Shown: positions 51,486 to 60,952, numbered from the stretch's first letter. The stretch is 64,000 nt of DNA from Candidatus Thorarchaeota archaeon (GCA_016839245.1 JAEOUN010000092.1:1-64000), one strand, 5' to 3'. Translations and numbers: made by a program. Notes: a model not told the origin generated them from the letters alone.

Positions 51486-52508
51486 GTGCGTACATGTGAT
51501 AAATGCGGAAAGGCAAATCAGGATACGCGGAAATTCTGTATTCGTTGTGGAGCATCACTCCTAAAACCAATTAAGGAAAAACCTACACCCACTCCAATCC
51601 CTGTAATCACCCAACCTAAAACACCAACTACGCGAATGACGACTACTGAACAGCCTGCTCCGACAACTGAAGACAAATGGGTGAAACCAAGTGAGGTCTC
51701 TCGTGATCGTGTACGAGCACCTTCAAGACATAAACAAAAATCAGAACTTGAGAAAGCAAGAGAAGCATTTGCAAAAGCAGAGTCTGTTGGAATAGATGAA
51801 GAGGAAGGTTCCGGAGTTGTTGAATCACGCATGCTACGCGCCAGCGAAGTTAAAGAATTACTCGAAGGCCCAGCAATGATGGCAGGAGGAGAAGAAACAC
51901 CTACTCCAACAATAATGGAGGGAAGCGAACCTTTGCCTCCTGAAGCAGAAGAGATGATGCGACCAAATATGCTAACCTCAGAGCAAATTGAAGAGAGTAT
52001 TTTAGGTTCAAAATCTGTATTTATTGAAAAAGCAGCACCGCCTCATCATGATACACAACCGGATGCTACAGAGTCAAATGCAAGAGTATCTCCTGAACTG
52101 TCAGCCGAATTCTCGTCAAGAAAGTATGGAGAGGAAGAAACTGCATCAGTTGAGGAAACTGAAGAAACAACTGGTTTTACACCGCATATACCATCTGCTT
52201 CTCCAACACCGGCTACAAAATATGACTCACAAACAAAAGAATTCTTATCAGATGACGTTGATCTTGTCATTACTTGTCCAGATTGTGGGAAAACCATCAG
52301 TGTTGACATGTTTGAATATCCACGAGAGGTATATAGCGCAATGGCTGCTGCTAGGTTAAAGCAGGCACGATTCTTTATTGTCCAAGGTAAAGGGAATGAA
52401 GCTCTACGAATTGTACGAATGGCCAATGCGTTATATTCGAAAGCTGGTGATAACAAGGGTCTTGAAGAAGTTAGGAAAATCATTGAAACATTAGCACACA
52501 AAAGTTAA
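51486..52508 (+). CDS. Zinc-ribbon protein with disordered linker and TPR-like tail
   Basis: A 340-residue protein starting at GTG 51486 (MRTCDKCGK), with GAGGTGAGG before it. An N-terminal zinc ribbon (CDKCGKANQDTRKFCIRCG) is followed by a Pro/Thr/Glu-rich linker of about 220 residues, a second CPDCGK half-ribbon, and a helical C-terminus (AAARLKQARFFIVQGKGNEALRIVRMANALYSKAG) like a TPR or MIT-type bundle. It may act as an adaptor linking two proteins; the partner is unknown. Confidence 0.65.
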   Translation: MRTCDKCGKANQDTRKFCIRCGASLLKPIKEKPTPTPIPVITQPKTPTTRMTTTEQPAPTTEDKWVKPSEVSRDRVRAPSRHKQKSELEKAREAFAKAESVGIDEEEGSGVVESRMLRASEVKELLEGPAMMAGGEETPTPTIMEGSEPLPPEAEEMMRPNMLTSEQIEESILGSKSVFIEKAAPPHHDTQPDATESNARVSPELSAEFSSRKYGEEETASVEETEETTGFTPHIPSASPTPATKYDSQTKEFLSDDVDLVITCPDCGKTISVDMFEYPREVYSAMAAARLKQARFFIVQGKGNEALRIVRMANALYSKAGDNKGLEEVRKIIETLAHKS

Positions 52509-53296
52509 GATTTCAGCCATAATTCAAGAAACTTTTCTCGTTCAACATCAAAATTCTGTGGATTGTTACTCAACATAAGGAATCTCTTGTTATACTGTTT
52601 TTGTTTAAGAGCTGAAAATATTGGGTCGAAATCAATCGATCCTTCTCCAATTGGCAGATGCTTATCACATGTGAGCGCCATTTCTCTCAGGGTTTCCTTA
52701 GAAAAGCTACTCAATTGCTGTTTCTCAAGAAGATCTTTGTATATTTCACAGGCATGATTATCATGAATATTGACGGTTTCTATGCGATCGTAATAGGTAT
52801 CGATATGACCAATGGCTCTATTTCTTGTAGCGAAAATCTGCCCATGACCTATATCAAGTACCATTCGTAATTTTGGTAATTCGTCAAAAATGAGCATCAT
52901 TTCAGTATAGTAGAAAACGAGAGTTTCAATGGCCAAAGAAATACCTGATTCCATCGCAGCATCGTATAGAAGTGGAAGCGTTTGAAGAAAGATATCTATG
53001 TCTTGATCTTCATACAGAATAGTAGACAAAGGACCATGAAACACAACAAGGTCTGCATCAATCATCGCACCAATATCAACAAAGGGGATAATCTTTGTTA
53101 CCATATCAATAGGAGACCAGCTTGGATCACTAGGAAGGTGTAGTGTACAAGGTATACCCGCCTCTTTCGTGGCAGCCTTTGCATCACTAAAATTAATAGA
53201 ATGATGCAGATCCATTCGTAATTCGATGAAATCCGGCATAACCTTCAGTCCATCTAGAACTTGTTCAGTTGTTCTTGCAAAAGTTCCTATCTGCAT
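52505..53296 (-). CDS. TIM-barrel sugar isomerase/AP-endonuclease-like protein
   Basis: A 263-residue TIM-barrel protein of the xylose-isomerase-like superfamily. Visible features are FIELRMDLHHSINF, IDADLVVFHGPLS, SLAIETLVFYYTE, VLDIGHGQIFA and TVNIHDNHA, with metal-binding Glu, Asp and His in a barrel array. The substrate could be a sugar phosphate or an abasic site in DNA. The stop overlaps the convergent zinc-ribbon gene by 4 nt. Confidence 0.78.
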   Translation of the reverse strand: MQIGTFARTTEQVLDGLKVMPDFIELRMDLHHSINFSDAKAATKEAGIPCTLHLPSDPSWSPIDMVTKIIPFVDIGAMIDADLVVFHGPLSTILYEDQDIDIFLQTLPLLYDAAMESGISLAIETLVFYYTEMMLIFDELPKLRMVLDIGHGQIFATRNRAIGHIDTYYDRIETVNIHDNHACEIYKDLLEKQQLSSFSKETLREMALTCDKHLPIGEGSIDFDPIFSALKQKQYNKRFLMLSNNPQNFDVEREKFLELWLKS

Positions 53297-53394
53297 CTTC
53301 CTTTCACATCCCCCTAGAAATTTGCCTCGCTTTTTTGGCTTTTGGTTGAGAAATCTGAGTTAACATTATTAGTGGCGATAGGGTTATTAGATGA

Positions 53395-53976
53395 TTGGGG
53401 TATCTCCCAAATAACACTGCGCTCTGGGGTGTTCTCATCCTGTCTGGTAATGCTTCATATTTATTCAAAATTGTTTTTCTAGGAGAAGGTGCCGTCGGAA
53501 AAACGAGTCTTGTTGGCCGATTTGTTTACGATTCATTTGAGGGTGACTACCTCGCCACAATTGGAACCGATATACATCTTAAAATGGTGCAGGTCGAAGA
53601 TACGACCGTGAAACTAGTAATCTGGGATATAGCTGGTCAAGACAACTTTGCTCAGTTACGCAGAGCATATTATATGAATGCATCCGGAGCTTTCTTTGTA
53701 TTTGACACTACCCGACCTGATACAATTAAACGAATTGATGACTGGATCAACGCCCTTCAGACAGTGGCTGGTGAGATTCCATTAATGCTACTTGAAAACA
53801 AGGTTGACCTTGAGAGCACAATTCCCCAAGAAGTCAAGGATGAAATCATCTCTAAGTACAATGTGAAAATGATTCCAACCAGTGCTAAAGAAGATATGAA
53901 TGTTGAAGAAGCCTTCAAAGAGATGACTGCTAAAATATTATCAAAAGCAAGAAAGAAAGGATTAACTCCAATCTAA
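53395..53976 (+). CDS. Rab/Ras-like small GTPase, first of tandem pair
   Basis: A small GTPase with G1 GEGAVGKTS (30-38), Thr55 of switch I (YLATIGTDI), G3 WDIAGQ (77-82), G4 NKVD (135-138) and G5 TSAKE (162-166). The C-terminus is basic (KARKKGLTPI) without Cys, so no prenylation is expected. The start is uncertain: the frame opens at TTG 53395, 27 residues ahead of the fold, and no good SD-ATG pair lies in between. The next gene is a close paralogue 24 nt downstream, likely co-transcribed. Confidence 0.85.
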   Translation: MGYLPNNTALWGVLILSGNASYLFKIVFLGEGAVGKTSLVGRFVYDSFEGDYLATIGTDIHLKMVQVEDTTVKLVIWDIAGQDNFAQLRRAYYMNASGAFFVFDTTRPDTIKRIDDWINALQTVAGEIPLMLLENKVDLESTIPQEVKDEIISKYNVKMIPTSAKEDMNVEEAFKEMTAKILSKARKKGLTPI

Positions 53977-54000
53977 TAATTCCATTTTGGTGATAGATGT

Positions 54001-54513
54001 ATGAGTGAGCAGGACCCAGATTTCATCCATAAGATAGTATTTCTAGGTGATAGCGGAGTAGGGAAAACTTCACTTATTCAACGATATGTCTATGACAGCC
54101 TGTCACCCGATTTTGGAAGAACTATTGGTGCTATTCTTCATGTTAAGATGCTTGAATTAAATGGTGAATTGCATAAATTGGTCTTGTGGGATATCGGAGG
54201 TCAAGAGGCTTTTGCACAACTCCGTGAACAATTCTGTGCTAATGCTTCAGGATCATTTTTTGTATTTGATCGAACTCGCCCTGAAACCTTAGAACACATA
54301 GATAACTGGTTGCACGCTCTTCGAAAGTCAACAGAAAATGCAATTGTAATTGCTATTGAGAACAAAATTGACCTCAATTCGGTCATAACGGCAGATCAGA
54401 TTAAGGGCATGCTCGAAGCAAGAAACCTTATTCATCTACAGACTAGCGCAACTGAGAATATGAATGTAGATACAGCTTTTGTGGAACTAGTTCAAAAAAT
54501 ACGTAAGAGTTGA
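54001..54513 (+). CDS. Rab/Ras-like small GTPase, second of tandem pair
   Basis: A 170-residue GTPase with G1 GDSGVGKTS (16-24), switch I Thr in GRTIGAIL, G3 WDIGGQ (63-68; a Gly-Gly variant as in Arf/Sar-like GTPases), G4 NKID (121-124) and a weaker G5 TSATE (148-152). The catalytic Gln68 remains. The body resembles the first GTPase (shared YDSxxxDxxxTIG and NASGxFFVFDxTRP), so the pair arose by duplication. There is no C-terminal Cys. GGTGATAG precedes the ATG by 5 nt. Confidence 0.88.
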   Translation: MSEQDPDFIHKIVFLGDSGVGKTSLIQRYVYDSLSPDFGRTIGAILHVKMLELNGELHKLVLWDIGGQEAFAQLREQFCANASGSFFVFDRTRPETLEHIDNWLHALRKSTENAIVIAIENKIDLNSVITADQIKGMLEARNLIHLQTSATENMNVDTAFVELVQKIRKS

Positions 54514-54522
54514 GAATACAAC

Positions 54523-55221
54523 CTAAATATCGATCAGTAGATCAGAGAGATCATCAAGGCCATCATATGCTTTTCCAAGTTTCTTCCGTTCTCCATTGAC
54601 GAGATAAACAGCTGACTCTGCTATATTGATTGCTTGGTCCGCCGCACGCTCAAAATATCTGCCAACAATGATATAGTACATCGCCATGGTACTGATATCA
54701 CGATACCTCCCCAAGTACTCTATAATTTCCCTGAACATGTCTGAGGTTTCATTATCACTCTGATTCTCCAATTTCTCCAATTCACCAATCTCGCTCAAAT
54801 CTTCCTCCAAGACTGCACGCATACTTGTTGCCAAAGCCGTGTTTGCAATTTCAGCTAGATAGGGAAGTGATTCGAGCTCTTTGAAGTGATCGAGGTTTTG
54901 ACTAGTGGTAACAATTTCCATTATTTTCTGAGCATACCTCCCTATATTCTTGAGATTGCCAGAAGTATGAATATAGGCAATAAGCCGACGAAGGTCTTTG
55001 TCTGAGGGTTGATACGTAGTCATTGCGCCAAAAGCCATATCTTCTATGGCGTAGTGCAAGTTTTCAACATCGATAGCACCCTTCAAAGCTTCTTCTGCAA
55101 CATCTGTGTCAAGATCTTCAAAAACTTTCATTGACTGCCTGAGCGTTGCACTAACCAGACTATGAAGTTTCCTCAGGTATTTTGCAATTTCAGTCGAAAT
55201 TGGCTCAAGGTTAGGATTCAT
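54523..55221 (-). CDS. phoU: PhoU phosphate-signalling protein, copy 2
   Basis: A 232-residue PhoU protein with two three-helix bundles. Repeated (ALKGAIDVENL) and (SDNETSDMF) acidic motifs are the metal-binding signatures of PhoU. In bacteria PhoU restrains PstSCAB and the sensor kinase. It is the last gene of the pst operon and closely resembles the preceding copy. Its stop is 9 nt from the convergent GTPase stop. Confidence 0.88.
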   Translation of the reverse strand: MNPNLEPISTEIAKYLRKLHSLVSATLRQSMKVFEDLDTDVAEEALKGAIDVENLHYAIEDMAFGAMTTYQPSDKDLRRLIAYIHTSGNLKNIGRYAQKIMEIVTTSQNLDHFKELESLPYLAEIANTALATSMRAVLEEDLSEIGELEKLENQSDNETSDMFREIIEYLGRYRDISTMAMYYIIVGRYFERAADQAINIAESAVYLVNGERKKLGKAYDGLDDLSDLLIDI

Positions 55222-55297
55222 TGCGATACTACCAGTTTCATAGATTATTTGATTTAGGATTAAGGTGTTGCGATTATAATTATTTTATCCTTTATGT

Positions 55298-55993
55298 TTA
55301 GTGAGGAGCCTGACTTGATTGACCTTTATAGGCTAATCCAAGCTTAACTCGTTTTCCAGTCACCATGTAAACAGCTCGTTCGGCAATAGAGAATGCATGG
55401 TCTGCAGCACGTTCACAATACCTCCCAACAACAACATAATATAATGCCATGGTTGTGATATCAGTACGTTTGCGGAGATAGTCAGTGATCTCTTCAAACA
55501 TCTCCGAGGTTTCCTTGTCACTGATTGCTTCTAATTTCTCTAGTTCATCAATTTGTGAGATGTCGCGGTCCAAGACACCCTTCATTGCAATATCAATGGT
55601 CTGCTTTGCTAAATCAGCTAAATAAGGAAGTGAAATGAGTTCTTTAAAGTGATTCATGCCTTCACAAAGTCGAACAATGTGTGCAATTTTATAGGCGTAT
55701 CTTCCTATTCTATAGAGCTGATACGTAACCTGAAGATACGTGGCTAACTCTCGTAAATCCTTTGCCACAGGTTGTCGTCTAGCGATGGTCTCGAATACAT
55801 TTTCTTCAATGACTTGAGAAAGTATTTCTATTCTCTCAGAAGTTTCACGCACTTGTGCGGCCATGTCTTGATCGAGAGCCTTGAATGCTTTCATCGAGTC
55901 TATGAAGGCACCAGTAGCCATCTCTGATAGTTCTCTTAACTTACCATTGATAAGTCTCAAATGACGCTGTAATTGTGTTGACATCGTTCTCAC
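55298..55993 (-). CDS. phoU: PhoU phosphate-signalling protein, copy 1
   Basis: A 231-residue PhoU protein. MSTQLQRHLRLINGKLREL begins the first bundle. DLRELATYLQ and SDKETSEMFEEITDYLRKRTDITTMALYYVVVGRYCERAADHAF reflect the conserved second-bundle signature. It follows PstB directly (stop and start adjacent) and probably binds PstB to slow uptake when phosphate is ample. The SD GATAGGTGAG precedes the start. Confidence 0.9.
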   Translation of the reverse strand: MRTMSTQLQRHLRLINGKLRELSEMATGAFIDSMKAFKALDQDMAAQVRETSERIEILSQVIEENVFETIARRQPVAKDLRELATYLQVTYQLYRIGRYAYKIAHIVRLCEGMNHFKELISLPYLADLAKQTIDIAMKGVLDRDISQIDELEKLEAISDKETSEMFEEITDYLRKRTDITTMALYYVVVGRYCERAADHAFSIAERAVYMVTGKRVKLGLAYKGQSSQAPH

Positions 55994-56758
55994 CTATCCT
56001 ATACGCCCTGTAATGAATGCCTCGGTTTTTGGATCAGTGGGAGCTTCAAGGATTCTCTTTGTCTCATCGAATTCGACTAGCTCTCCCAAATATAGGAAAG
56101 CAGATTGATCCGATACACGAAAGGCTTGTTGAACATTATGGGTAACTAAAATAATCGTATAATCGTTTTTCAATTCAACAATGAGCTCTTCAATCTTTGC
56201 AGCACTTATTGGATCTAAAGATGAAACAGGCTCATCCATTAGGAGTACTGGAGGATCTACAGAGAGAGCTCTTGCAATACATAATCGTTGTTGTTGCCCT
56301 CCAGAAAGATTGGGTGCAGGATGATCCAAGTCATCTTTGACCTCATTCCAGAGTGCTGCTTTCTTTAACGAGGTTTCTACAATTTTTTCTAATTCATCTT
56401 CATCTTTTGTTCCATGAAGTTTTGGTCCATATGTGAGATTGTCCCTTATGCTCATTGGAAATGGATTTGGCCGCTGAAAGACCATCCCTATGCGAGTCCG
56501 TAAATCATAAACACTTGTTCCAGACCCATAGATATCTTCGCCGCCGAAAAGAACTGTCCCACTATGCTTAAAGTTGGGTACAAGATCATTTAACCTATTT
56601 AGCGACCTGAGAAGGGTGGATTTGCCACATCCACTTGGTCCCATTACAGCGGTAACTGTATTATCCTTGAAGTAGCAAGTAATATCTTTCAAAATATGCT
56701 TCTTTCCAAACCAAGTTGATAGATTGTGAACTTCTATATGATATTTGAAATCAGGCAT
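55994..56758 (-). CDS. pstB: Phosphate ABC transporter ATPase PstB
   Basis: A 254-residue PstB with Walker A GPSGCGKST, Q-loop VFQRPNPFP, signature LSGGQQQRL and Walker B VLLMDEPVSSLD. The typical PstB segments LNRLNDLVPNF and SIRDNLTYGPKLHG are present. It powers phosphate import through PstC/PstA. The gene abuts PstA and PhoU with no spacer. Confidence 0.95.
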   Translation of the reverse strand: MPDFKYHIEVHNLSTWFGKKHILKDITCYFKDNTVTAVMGPSGCGKSTLLRSLNRLNDLVPNFKHSGTVLFGGEDIYGSGTSVYDLRTRIGMVFQRPNPFPMSIRDNLTYGPKLHGTKDEDELEKIVETSLKKAALWNEVKDDLDHPAPNLSGGQQQRLCIARALSVDPPVLLMDEPVSSLDPISAAKIEELIVELKNDYTIILVTHNVQQAFRVSDQSAFLYLGELVEFDETKRILEAPTDPKTEAFITGRIG

Positions 56759-57697
56759 CTACACAAGCCTCCGTGTAACTTTTCGTGATATGAGATTAGC
56801 AACTACATCAATTGCCAGAACCATTATCATAAGTGCAAGAGCAGTACCCTGTGCCTTCTCCTGAAGGTATTGTCGGGGATCACTGATGTATGCCCATATT
56901 GTATAAGTCATAGATGCTACCCATGAACCAGGACCTGAGATTTCGGTGGGAACACTTAGACTATTTCCTGCTGTGAATATGAGTGGAGCAGTTTCACCCA
57001 TCACTCTCCCAACAGCTAGAAGTACTCCGGTAATAACACCAGGGAATGCTGAACGAAGGGTCACATTCCATGTGGTTGACCATTTCGTGGCTCCTAATGC
57101 CAGAGATGCTTCTCGTAAGGACATAGGCACTGCTCGAAGTGCTTCCTGAGTCGTACGTAAGACTGTTGGAATCATCATAAACGCAAGAGTAAGGCTTCCA
57201 GCGATAATTCCCATTCCAAGATGTAGATAATCGACAAGGAATGCAAAACCAAATGCTCCAAAGACGATTGATGGTATTCCAGCAAGTACATCAGAAGTGA
57301 ATTCAATGATAGAACGTGTTGTTCCGGGTTGTGTATATTCATTAATATAAACAGCCCCGAAAACACTCAGAGGTATTCCGACAGCAGCAGCCAGTAGAAC
57401 TAGTTCGACTGTTCCAACAAAAGCGTTTCTTATTCCTCCTTCGAGTCCAGCTCCAGGAAAACTAAAAAGAAAGTCTATACCCTGGCCAGGACCCGTTCCA
57501 AACACCTGTGCAAAACCAACTCCTGCCACTTGAAAGAGGACTAGAAAGAATGGTGAAATGATAATTATCATCACTGCACCTAATAGAATTTTGAATAAAT
57601 AATCAGAAAGATGTCGCCTTGATTTTAGAGCATCTTTAAGCCCAATACGAGTGTATATTTTTCTGATGATAGATTCAGAAGGAGTACCAGCATTCAT
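56759..57697 (-). CDS. pstA: Phosphate ABC transporter permease PstA
   Basis: A 312-residue permease with six membrane helices. The EAA-like loop is LREASLALGATKWSTTWNVTL, followed by PGVITGVLLAVGRVMGETAPLIFTAG, both typical of PstA. It pairs with PstC to form the phosphate channel. It begins one nt after the PstC stop. Confidence 0.93.
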   Translation of the reverse strand: MNAGTPSESIIRKIYTRIGLKDALKSRRHLSDYLFKILLGAVMIIIISPFFLVLFQVAGVGFAQVFGTGPGQGIDFLFSFPGAGLEGGIRNAFVGTVELVLLAAAVGIPLSVFGAVYINEYTQPGTTRSIIEFTSDVLAGIPSIVFGAFGFAFLVDYLHLGMGIIAGSLTLAFMMIPTVLRTTQEALRAVPMSLREASLALGATKWSTTWNVTLRSAFPGVITGVLLAVGRVMGETAPLIFTAGNSLSVPTEISGPGSWVASMTYTIWAYISDPRQYLQEKAQGTALALMIMVLAIDVVANLISRKVTRRLV

Positions 57698-57698
57698 T

Positions 57699-58697
57699 CT
57701 AGATATACCCCCTTGTTTTCATTCCGTGACGGATGAATAGTTTCGCAGTAAGTGTAAAACATACTGACATTACTAGGAGAATTAAACCAACAGCAAATAG
57801 TGCAGATCTCCATAGAGGGAAGACAAAGGCATAACCCAATTGATTTGTAATTATACTTGTCATAACATAAGTTGGATCAAATAACGAGTAAGGTATCTGA
57901 AGTGAATTGCCAGTAACCATTAAAACAGCCATTGTTTCACCTACAGCTCTTCCAAGCGAGAGGACAACTGCAGCACCTACGCCCGGTAAAGCTGCAGAGA
58001 GTACAACCTTTCTTGAAGTTTCACTCTGAGTTGCTCCAAGAGCAAGAGAGGCTTCTCGAAGACTTGTTGGAACATTCTGCAATGCATCATTAGAGATTGT
58101 AACGACTGTTGGTAGAAGCATGATCGCCAGTATAATCCCACCAGCAAGAACAGAAAGTCCATTAGTTGAGCTACCAAATATAGGTGCCACATTGTTCTTG
58201 ATTATCGGTACAAGAACAAGATATGCCCAGAGACCATAGACAATTGATGGTATAGCAGCCATCATTTCAATTATCATTTTAATTGATTGTCTGAATTTCA
58301 TAGGACAGAACTCGCTGAGAAAGATTGCACCTCCAATACCTAGAGGTACTGCAACTCCAATTGCAATTCCTGTACACATGAGAGAACCAACAATGAATAT
58401 AGCAATACCATAGAGGTCTCTATTTGGGTCCCAAGTCGGATTTACAATAATTGCTGGACCACCATTTGGACTAGTAAAAATGGGAAATGACTCATACCAA
58501 AGAAAGGTTAGAATCAAAATAATGATGAGTGTACTAGTAAGGGCGGGTATGAAGAGACCTATACGCCCTAAAGTATCCACACGACCGGGTCTATCAGCTT
58601 CTTTAAAATCGTTGAGCGAGCGCTTGGCATTCTTCAATATCCTAGCAATGATGGATGCCTTAGATTCTCCCTCTGCTGCATTAGTATCCTCCTTCAT
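57699..58697 (-). CDS. pstC: Phosphate ABC transporter permease PstC
   Basis: A 332-residue permease with six helices. The EAA-like loop LREASLALGATQSETSRKVVLSAALPGV and GRAVGETMAVLMVTGN match PstC. The N-terminal region holds a helix (FIPALTSTLIIILILTFLWYESF) before the permease domain. It lies between the second PstS and PstA. Confidence 0.93.
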   Translation of the reverse strand: MKEDTNAAEGESKASIIARILKNAKRSLNDFKEADRPGRVDTLGRIGLFIPALTSTLIIILILTFLWYESFPIFTSPNGGPAIIVNPTWDPNRDLYGIAIFIVGSLMCTGIAIGVAVPLGIGGAIFLSEFCPMKFRQSIKMIIEMMAAIPSIVYGLWAYLVLVPIIKNNVAPIFGSSTNGLSVLAGGIILAIMLLPTVVTISNDALQNVPTSLREASLALGATQSETSRKVVLSAALPGVGAAVVLSLGRAVGETMAVLMVTGNSLQIPYSLFDPTYVMTSIITNQLGYAFVFPLWRSALFAVGLILLVMSVCFTLTAKLFIRHGMKTRGYI

Positions 58698-58726
58698 CCT
58701 TCATTACCATCCATTTTTTGATTTCT

Positions 58727-59791
58727 TTACTCTATATCTTGTATCAACGTTGTAATAATATTGAACGAATATTGCTGGGCAGAAGTCCCATTTATGGGGA
58801 CATAGCCCACCTCAGACACATAATTTTGACCACGAAGCAAACACCATGAAAGATATGTAATAGTATAGGATCTTAGGTATTCTCGATTCACAAGATAAAA
58901 CAGGAGTCTAGCAATTGGGTAAGCTCCGGTGATTTCTGAATTCATAATATCTTGACCAACAGATGTAAGGTTTGAGGGAATTGCTTTGATTGTATTGACA
59001 ACAGAAGGAGCAATCCACTGACTATTTCTCGGATTATACAAATCAACAGCTACAGCACCTTCCATGAATGCTAGACTAACATACCCGATACCATGATCAT
59101 CTGCAATTACACCAGATGAAACGCTTGGATTACCATCTACTGCATTGATTCCTGCAGGGAAAGATAGAGCTTCTTCGTGTCCAAGAGTCCATTCATAATC
59201 TGCTCCATTTGAATTATTGTTCTCATTGGCTGTCTCTAACCATTTGGCAAATGTTGCCGTTGTTCCACTCGCATCGGATCGAACATATACATTAATTGGT
59301 CCTGTTTGAAGAATAGCAACACCAAATGTAGCCGCGAAGTCTTCCCATGTTGTTACCTCTCGTTGAAAGACAGCTACAGCCATATCACAATCCATCTTGA
59401 AAATCGATCCATTAATTTGCTCATTGACAATAATTGCAAGTGCATCTGCTGAAACTGGTAGAACTTCAACTTCTGGATTTTCATCAATGTAGTCCTGTTT
59501 AGGAAAAGAACTCGATGCACCAACATCTATGAGACCCTGACTTACAAGAGATTGACCAAGACCTGATCCTCCGGGACTTGGATTTAATATTAAGCCAGGA
59601 TTATCAGTAGTGAAATATGCCGCCCAAACTTGAGAAAGAGGATACACCGTGGTTGATCCTGCAGTTGTAATAGTGGCAATTGAACTCGTTCCAGATTGTG
59701 GACTAATGAAGCTCAATCCTCCCGCACCAATAATTATACCGATAATTAAGCCAGCCATCAGACTCGTCTTTTGTCGCCAAATGGATTTCAA
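58727..59791 (-). CDS. pstS: Phosphate-binding protein PstS, copy 2
   Basis: A 354-residue membrane-anchored binding protein. Residues 10-31 are the anchor (MAGLIIGIIIGAGGLSFIS). STTVYPLSQVWAAYF, GGSGLGQSLVSQGLIDVGASS, SDASGTTATFAKWLE and VDGNPSVSSGV are conserved PstS-type segments that bind phosphate. The start is TTG 59791 (MKSIWRQK) with GAGGTAATC upstream. It is about half identical in pattern to copy 1, which lies upstream; the ligand may differ slightly. Confidence 0.9.
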   Translation of the reverse strand: MKSIWRQKTSLMAGLIIGIIIGAGGLSFISPQSGTSSIATITTAGSTTVYPLSQVWAAYFTTDNPGLILNPSPGGSGLGQSLVSQGLIDVGASSSFPKQDYIDENPEVEVLPVSADALAIIVNEQINGSIFKMDCDMAVAVFQREVTTWEDFAATFGVAILQTGPINVYVRSDASGTTATFAKWLETANENNNSNGADYEWTLGHEEALSFPAGINAVDGNPSVSSGVIADDHGIGYVSLAFMEGAVAVDLYNPRNSQWIAPSVVNTIKAIPSNLTSVGQDIMNSEITGAYPIARLLFYLVNREYLRSYTITYLSWCLLRGQNYVSEVGYVPINGTSAQQYSFNIITTLIQDIE

Positions 59792-59811
59792 ACAGATTAC
59801 CTCTATATTTT

Positions 59812-59881
59812 GTCATGGACGCCAATAAATATACTAAATTAAGGTATTCGGATATCATATTCTCACCTTAGCGTCCATGAC
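59812..59881. repeat. Long-range inverted repeat between the two pstS genes
   Basis: GTCATGGACGC (59812-59822) and GCGTCCATGAC (59871-59881) are perfect 11-nt inverted arms 48 nt apart. A second pair, TAAGGT and ACCTTA, lies inside. In the pst mRNA this can form a branched structure between pstS copy 1 and copy 2. Confidence 0.6.
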
Positions 59882-59893
59882 TTTTCGGAGGAT

Positions 59894-60952
59894 TCAGCTA
59901 GTTGGTGTCAGATTGTTAACAACACTGAATGCATAGGTCACAGCAGAAGTTCCACTAATTGGCACATAGCCAACTTCAGAGATGTACTGCTGACCCTGAA
60001 TGAGGACCCAATTCAGATAGACCAAAGTATACCAGTGAATATTATTTTCATTTACCAAATAATACAAAAGTCTGGAAATAGGATATGCACCAGTCTTGTT
60101 TGTATTCATCAAATTCTGTCCAGGATCTGTTAACTCATCAGGTAAGGCTTTCAATGCATTTTCCAATGTAGGTTCTACATATGCATGATTGCCTGGATTA
60201 TACAAATGAGCAGGTGTCAGTCCTTCAAGGAATGCCAAACCTACATAACCAATTCCTTGTGTGTCTGATAGCACACCTGATGCGACACCAGGATTTCCAT
60301 CGACTGCACTATGACCAGATGGCCAAGAAACAGTTTCTTTATGCCCCAGTTTCCATTCATATTCAGCACCATTTGAGTTTATATTCTGGTCAGCTGTTTC
60401 AAGCCAACTTGCGAATGTAGCAGTAGTACCACTGGCATCAGCTCTTACATAGACGTGAATTGCGCCAGATGCTATTATTGCCACGTTGAAGGTAGACTCT
60501 AATTCTTCCCATGTTGTAACATTGCCTTGGAAGATAGCTACAGCCATATCGCAATCCATCTTGAAGATTGAACCATTTACTGAGGGATTTGCTGCGATAC
60601 CAAGTGCATCAGCTGAAATTGGAATTATCTTTACATCAGTATGATTTGTTCGATAGTCTAAGTCAGGGTATGAACTTGATGCGCCTATGTCAATTAACTG
60701 ACTGGCAATTTGGGATTGTCCAAGACCAGATCCTCCTGTACTTGGATTCACTGTTATCAACGGAAACATCTCGTGGAACTGCGTTGCCCATTCTTGAGAG
60801 AGTGGAAAAACAGTCGTTGATCCTGCCGTAGATATAGTGTATGTAGTAGAGCCGCTAGTAGGTGTTCCAATTAAGTACAGACCACCAGCACCAATTAAAA
60901 TACCTAGGACAAAAAAGGTAATTAATTTCAAAGTATTGTTCATGATACGCAC
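59894..60952 (-). CDS. pstS: Phosphate-binding protein PstS, copy 1
   Basis: A 352-residue PstS with an N-terminal anchor (LITFFVLGILIGAGGLYLIG) and the same conserved elements as copy 2: STTVFPLSQEWATQF, GGSGLGQSQIASQLIDIGASS, ADASGTTATFASWLE and VDGNPGVASGV. It is the first gene of the pst operon; the inverted repeat downstream separates it from copy 2. The start is ATG 60952 or the ATG a few codons downstream. The spacer before it contains a shared inverted repeat with the divergent regulator. Confidence 0.9.
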   Translation of the reverse strand: MRIMNNTLKLITFFVLGILIGAGGLYLIGTPTSGSTTYTISTAGSTTVFPLSQEWATQFHEMFPLITVNPSTGGSGLGQSQIASQLIDIGASSSYPDLDYRTNHTDVKIIPISADALGIAANPSVNGSIFKMDCDMAVAIFQGNVTTWEELESTFNVAIIASGAIHVYVRADASGTTATFASWLETADQNINSNGAEYEWKLGHKETVSWPSGHSAVDGNPGVASGVLSDTQGIGYVGLAFLEGLTPAHLYNPGNHAYVEPTLENALKALPDELTDPGQNLMNTNKTGAYPISRLLYYLVNENNIHWYTLVYLNWVLIQGQQYISEVGYVPISGTSAVTYAFSVVNNLTPTS

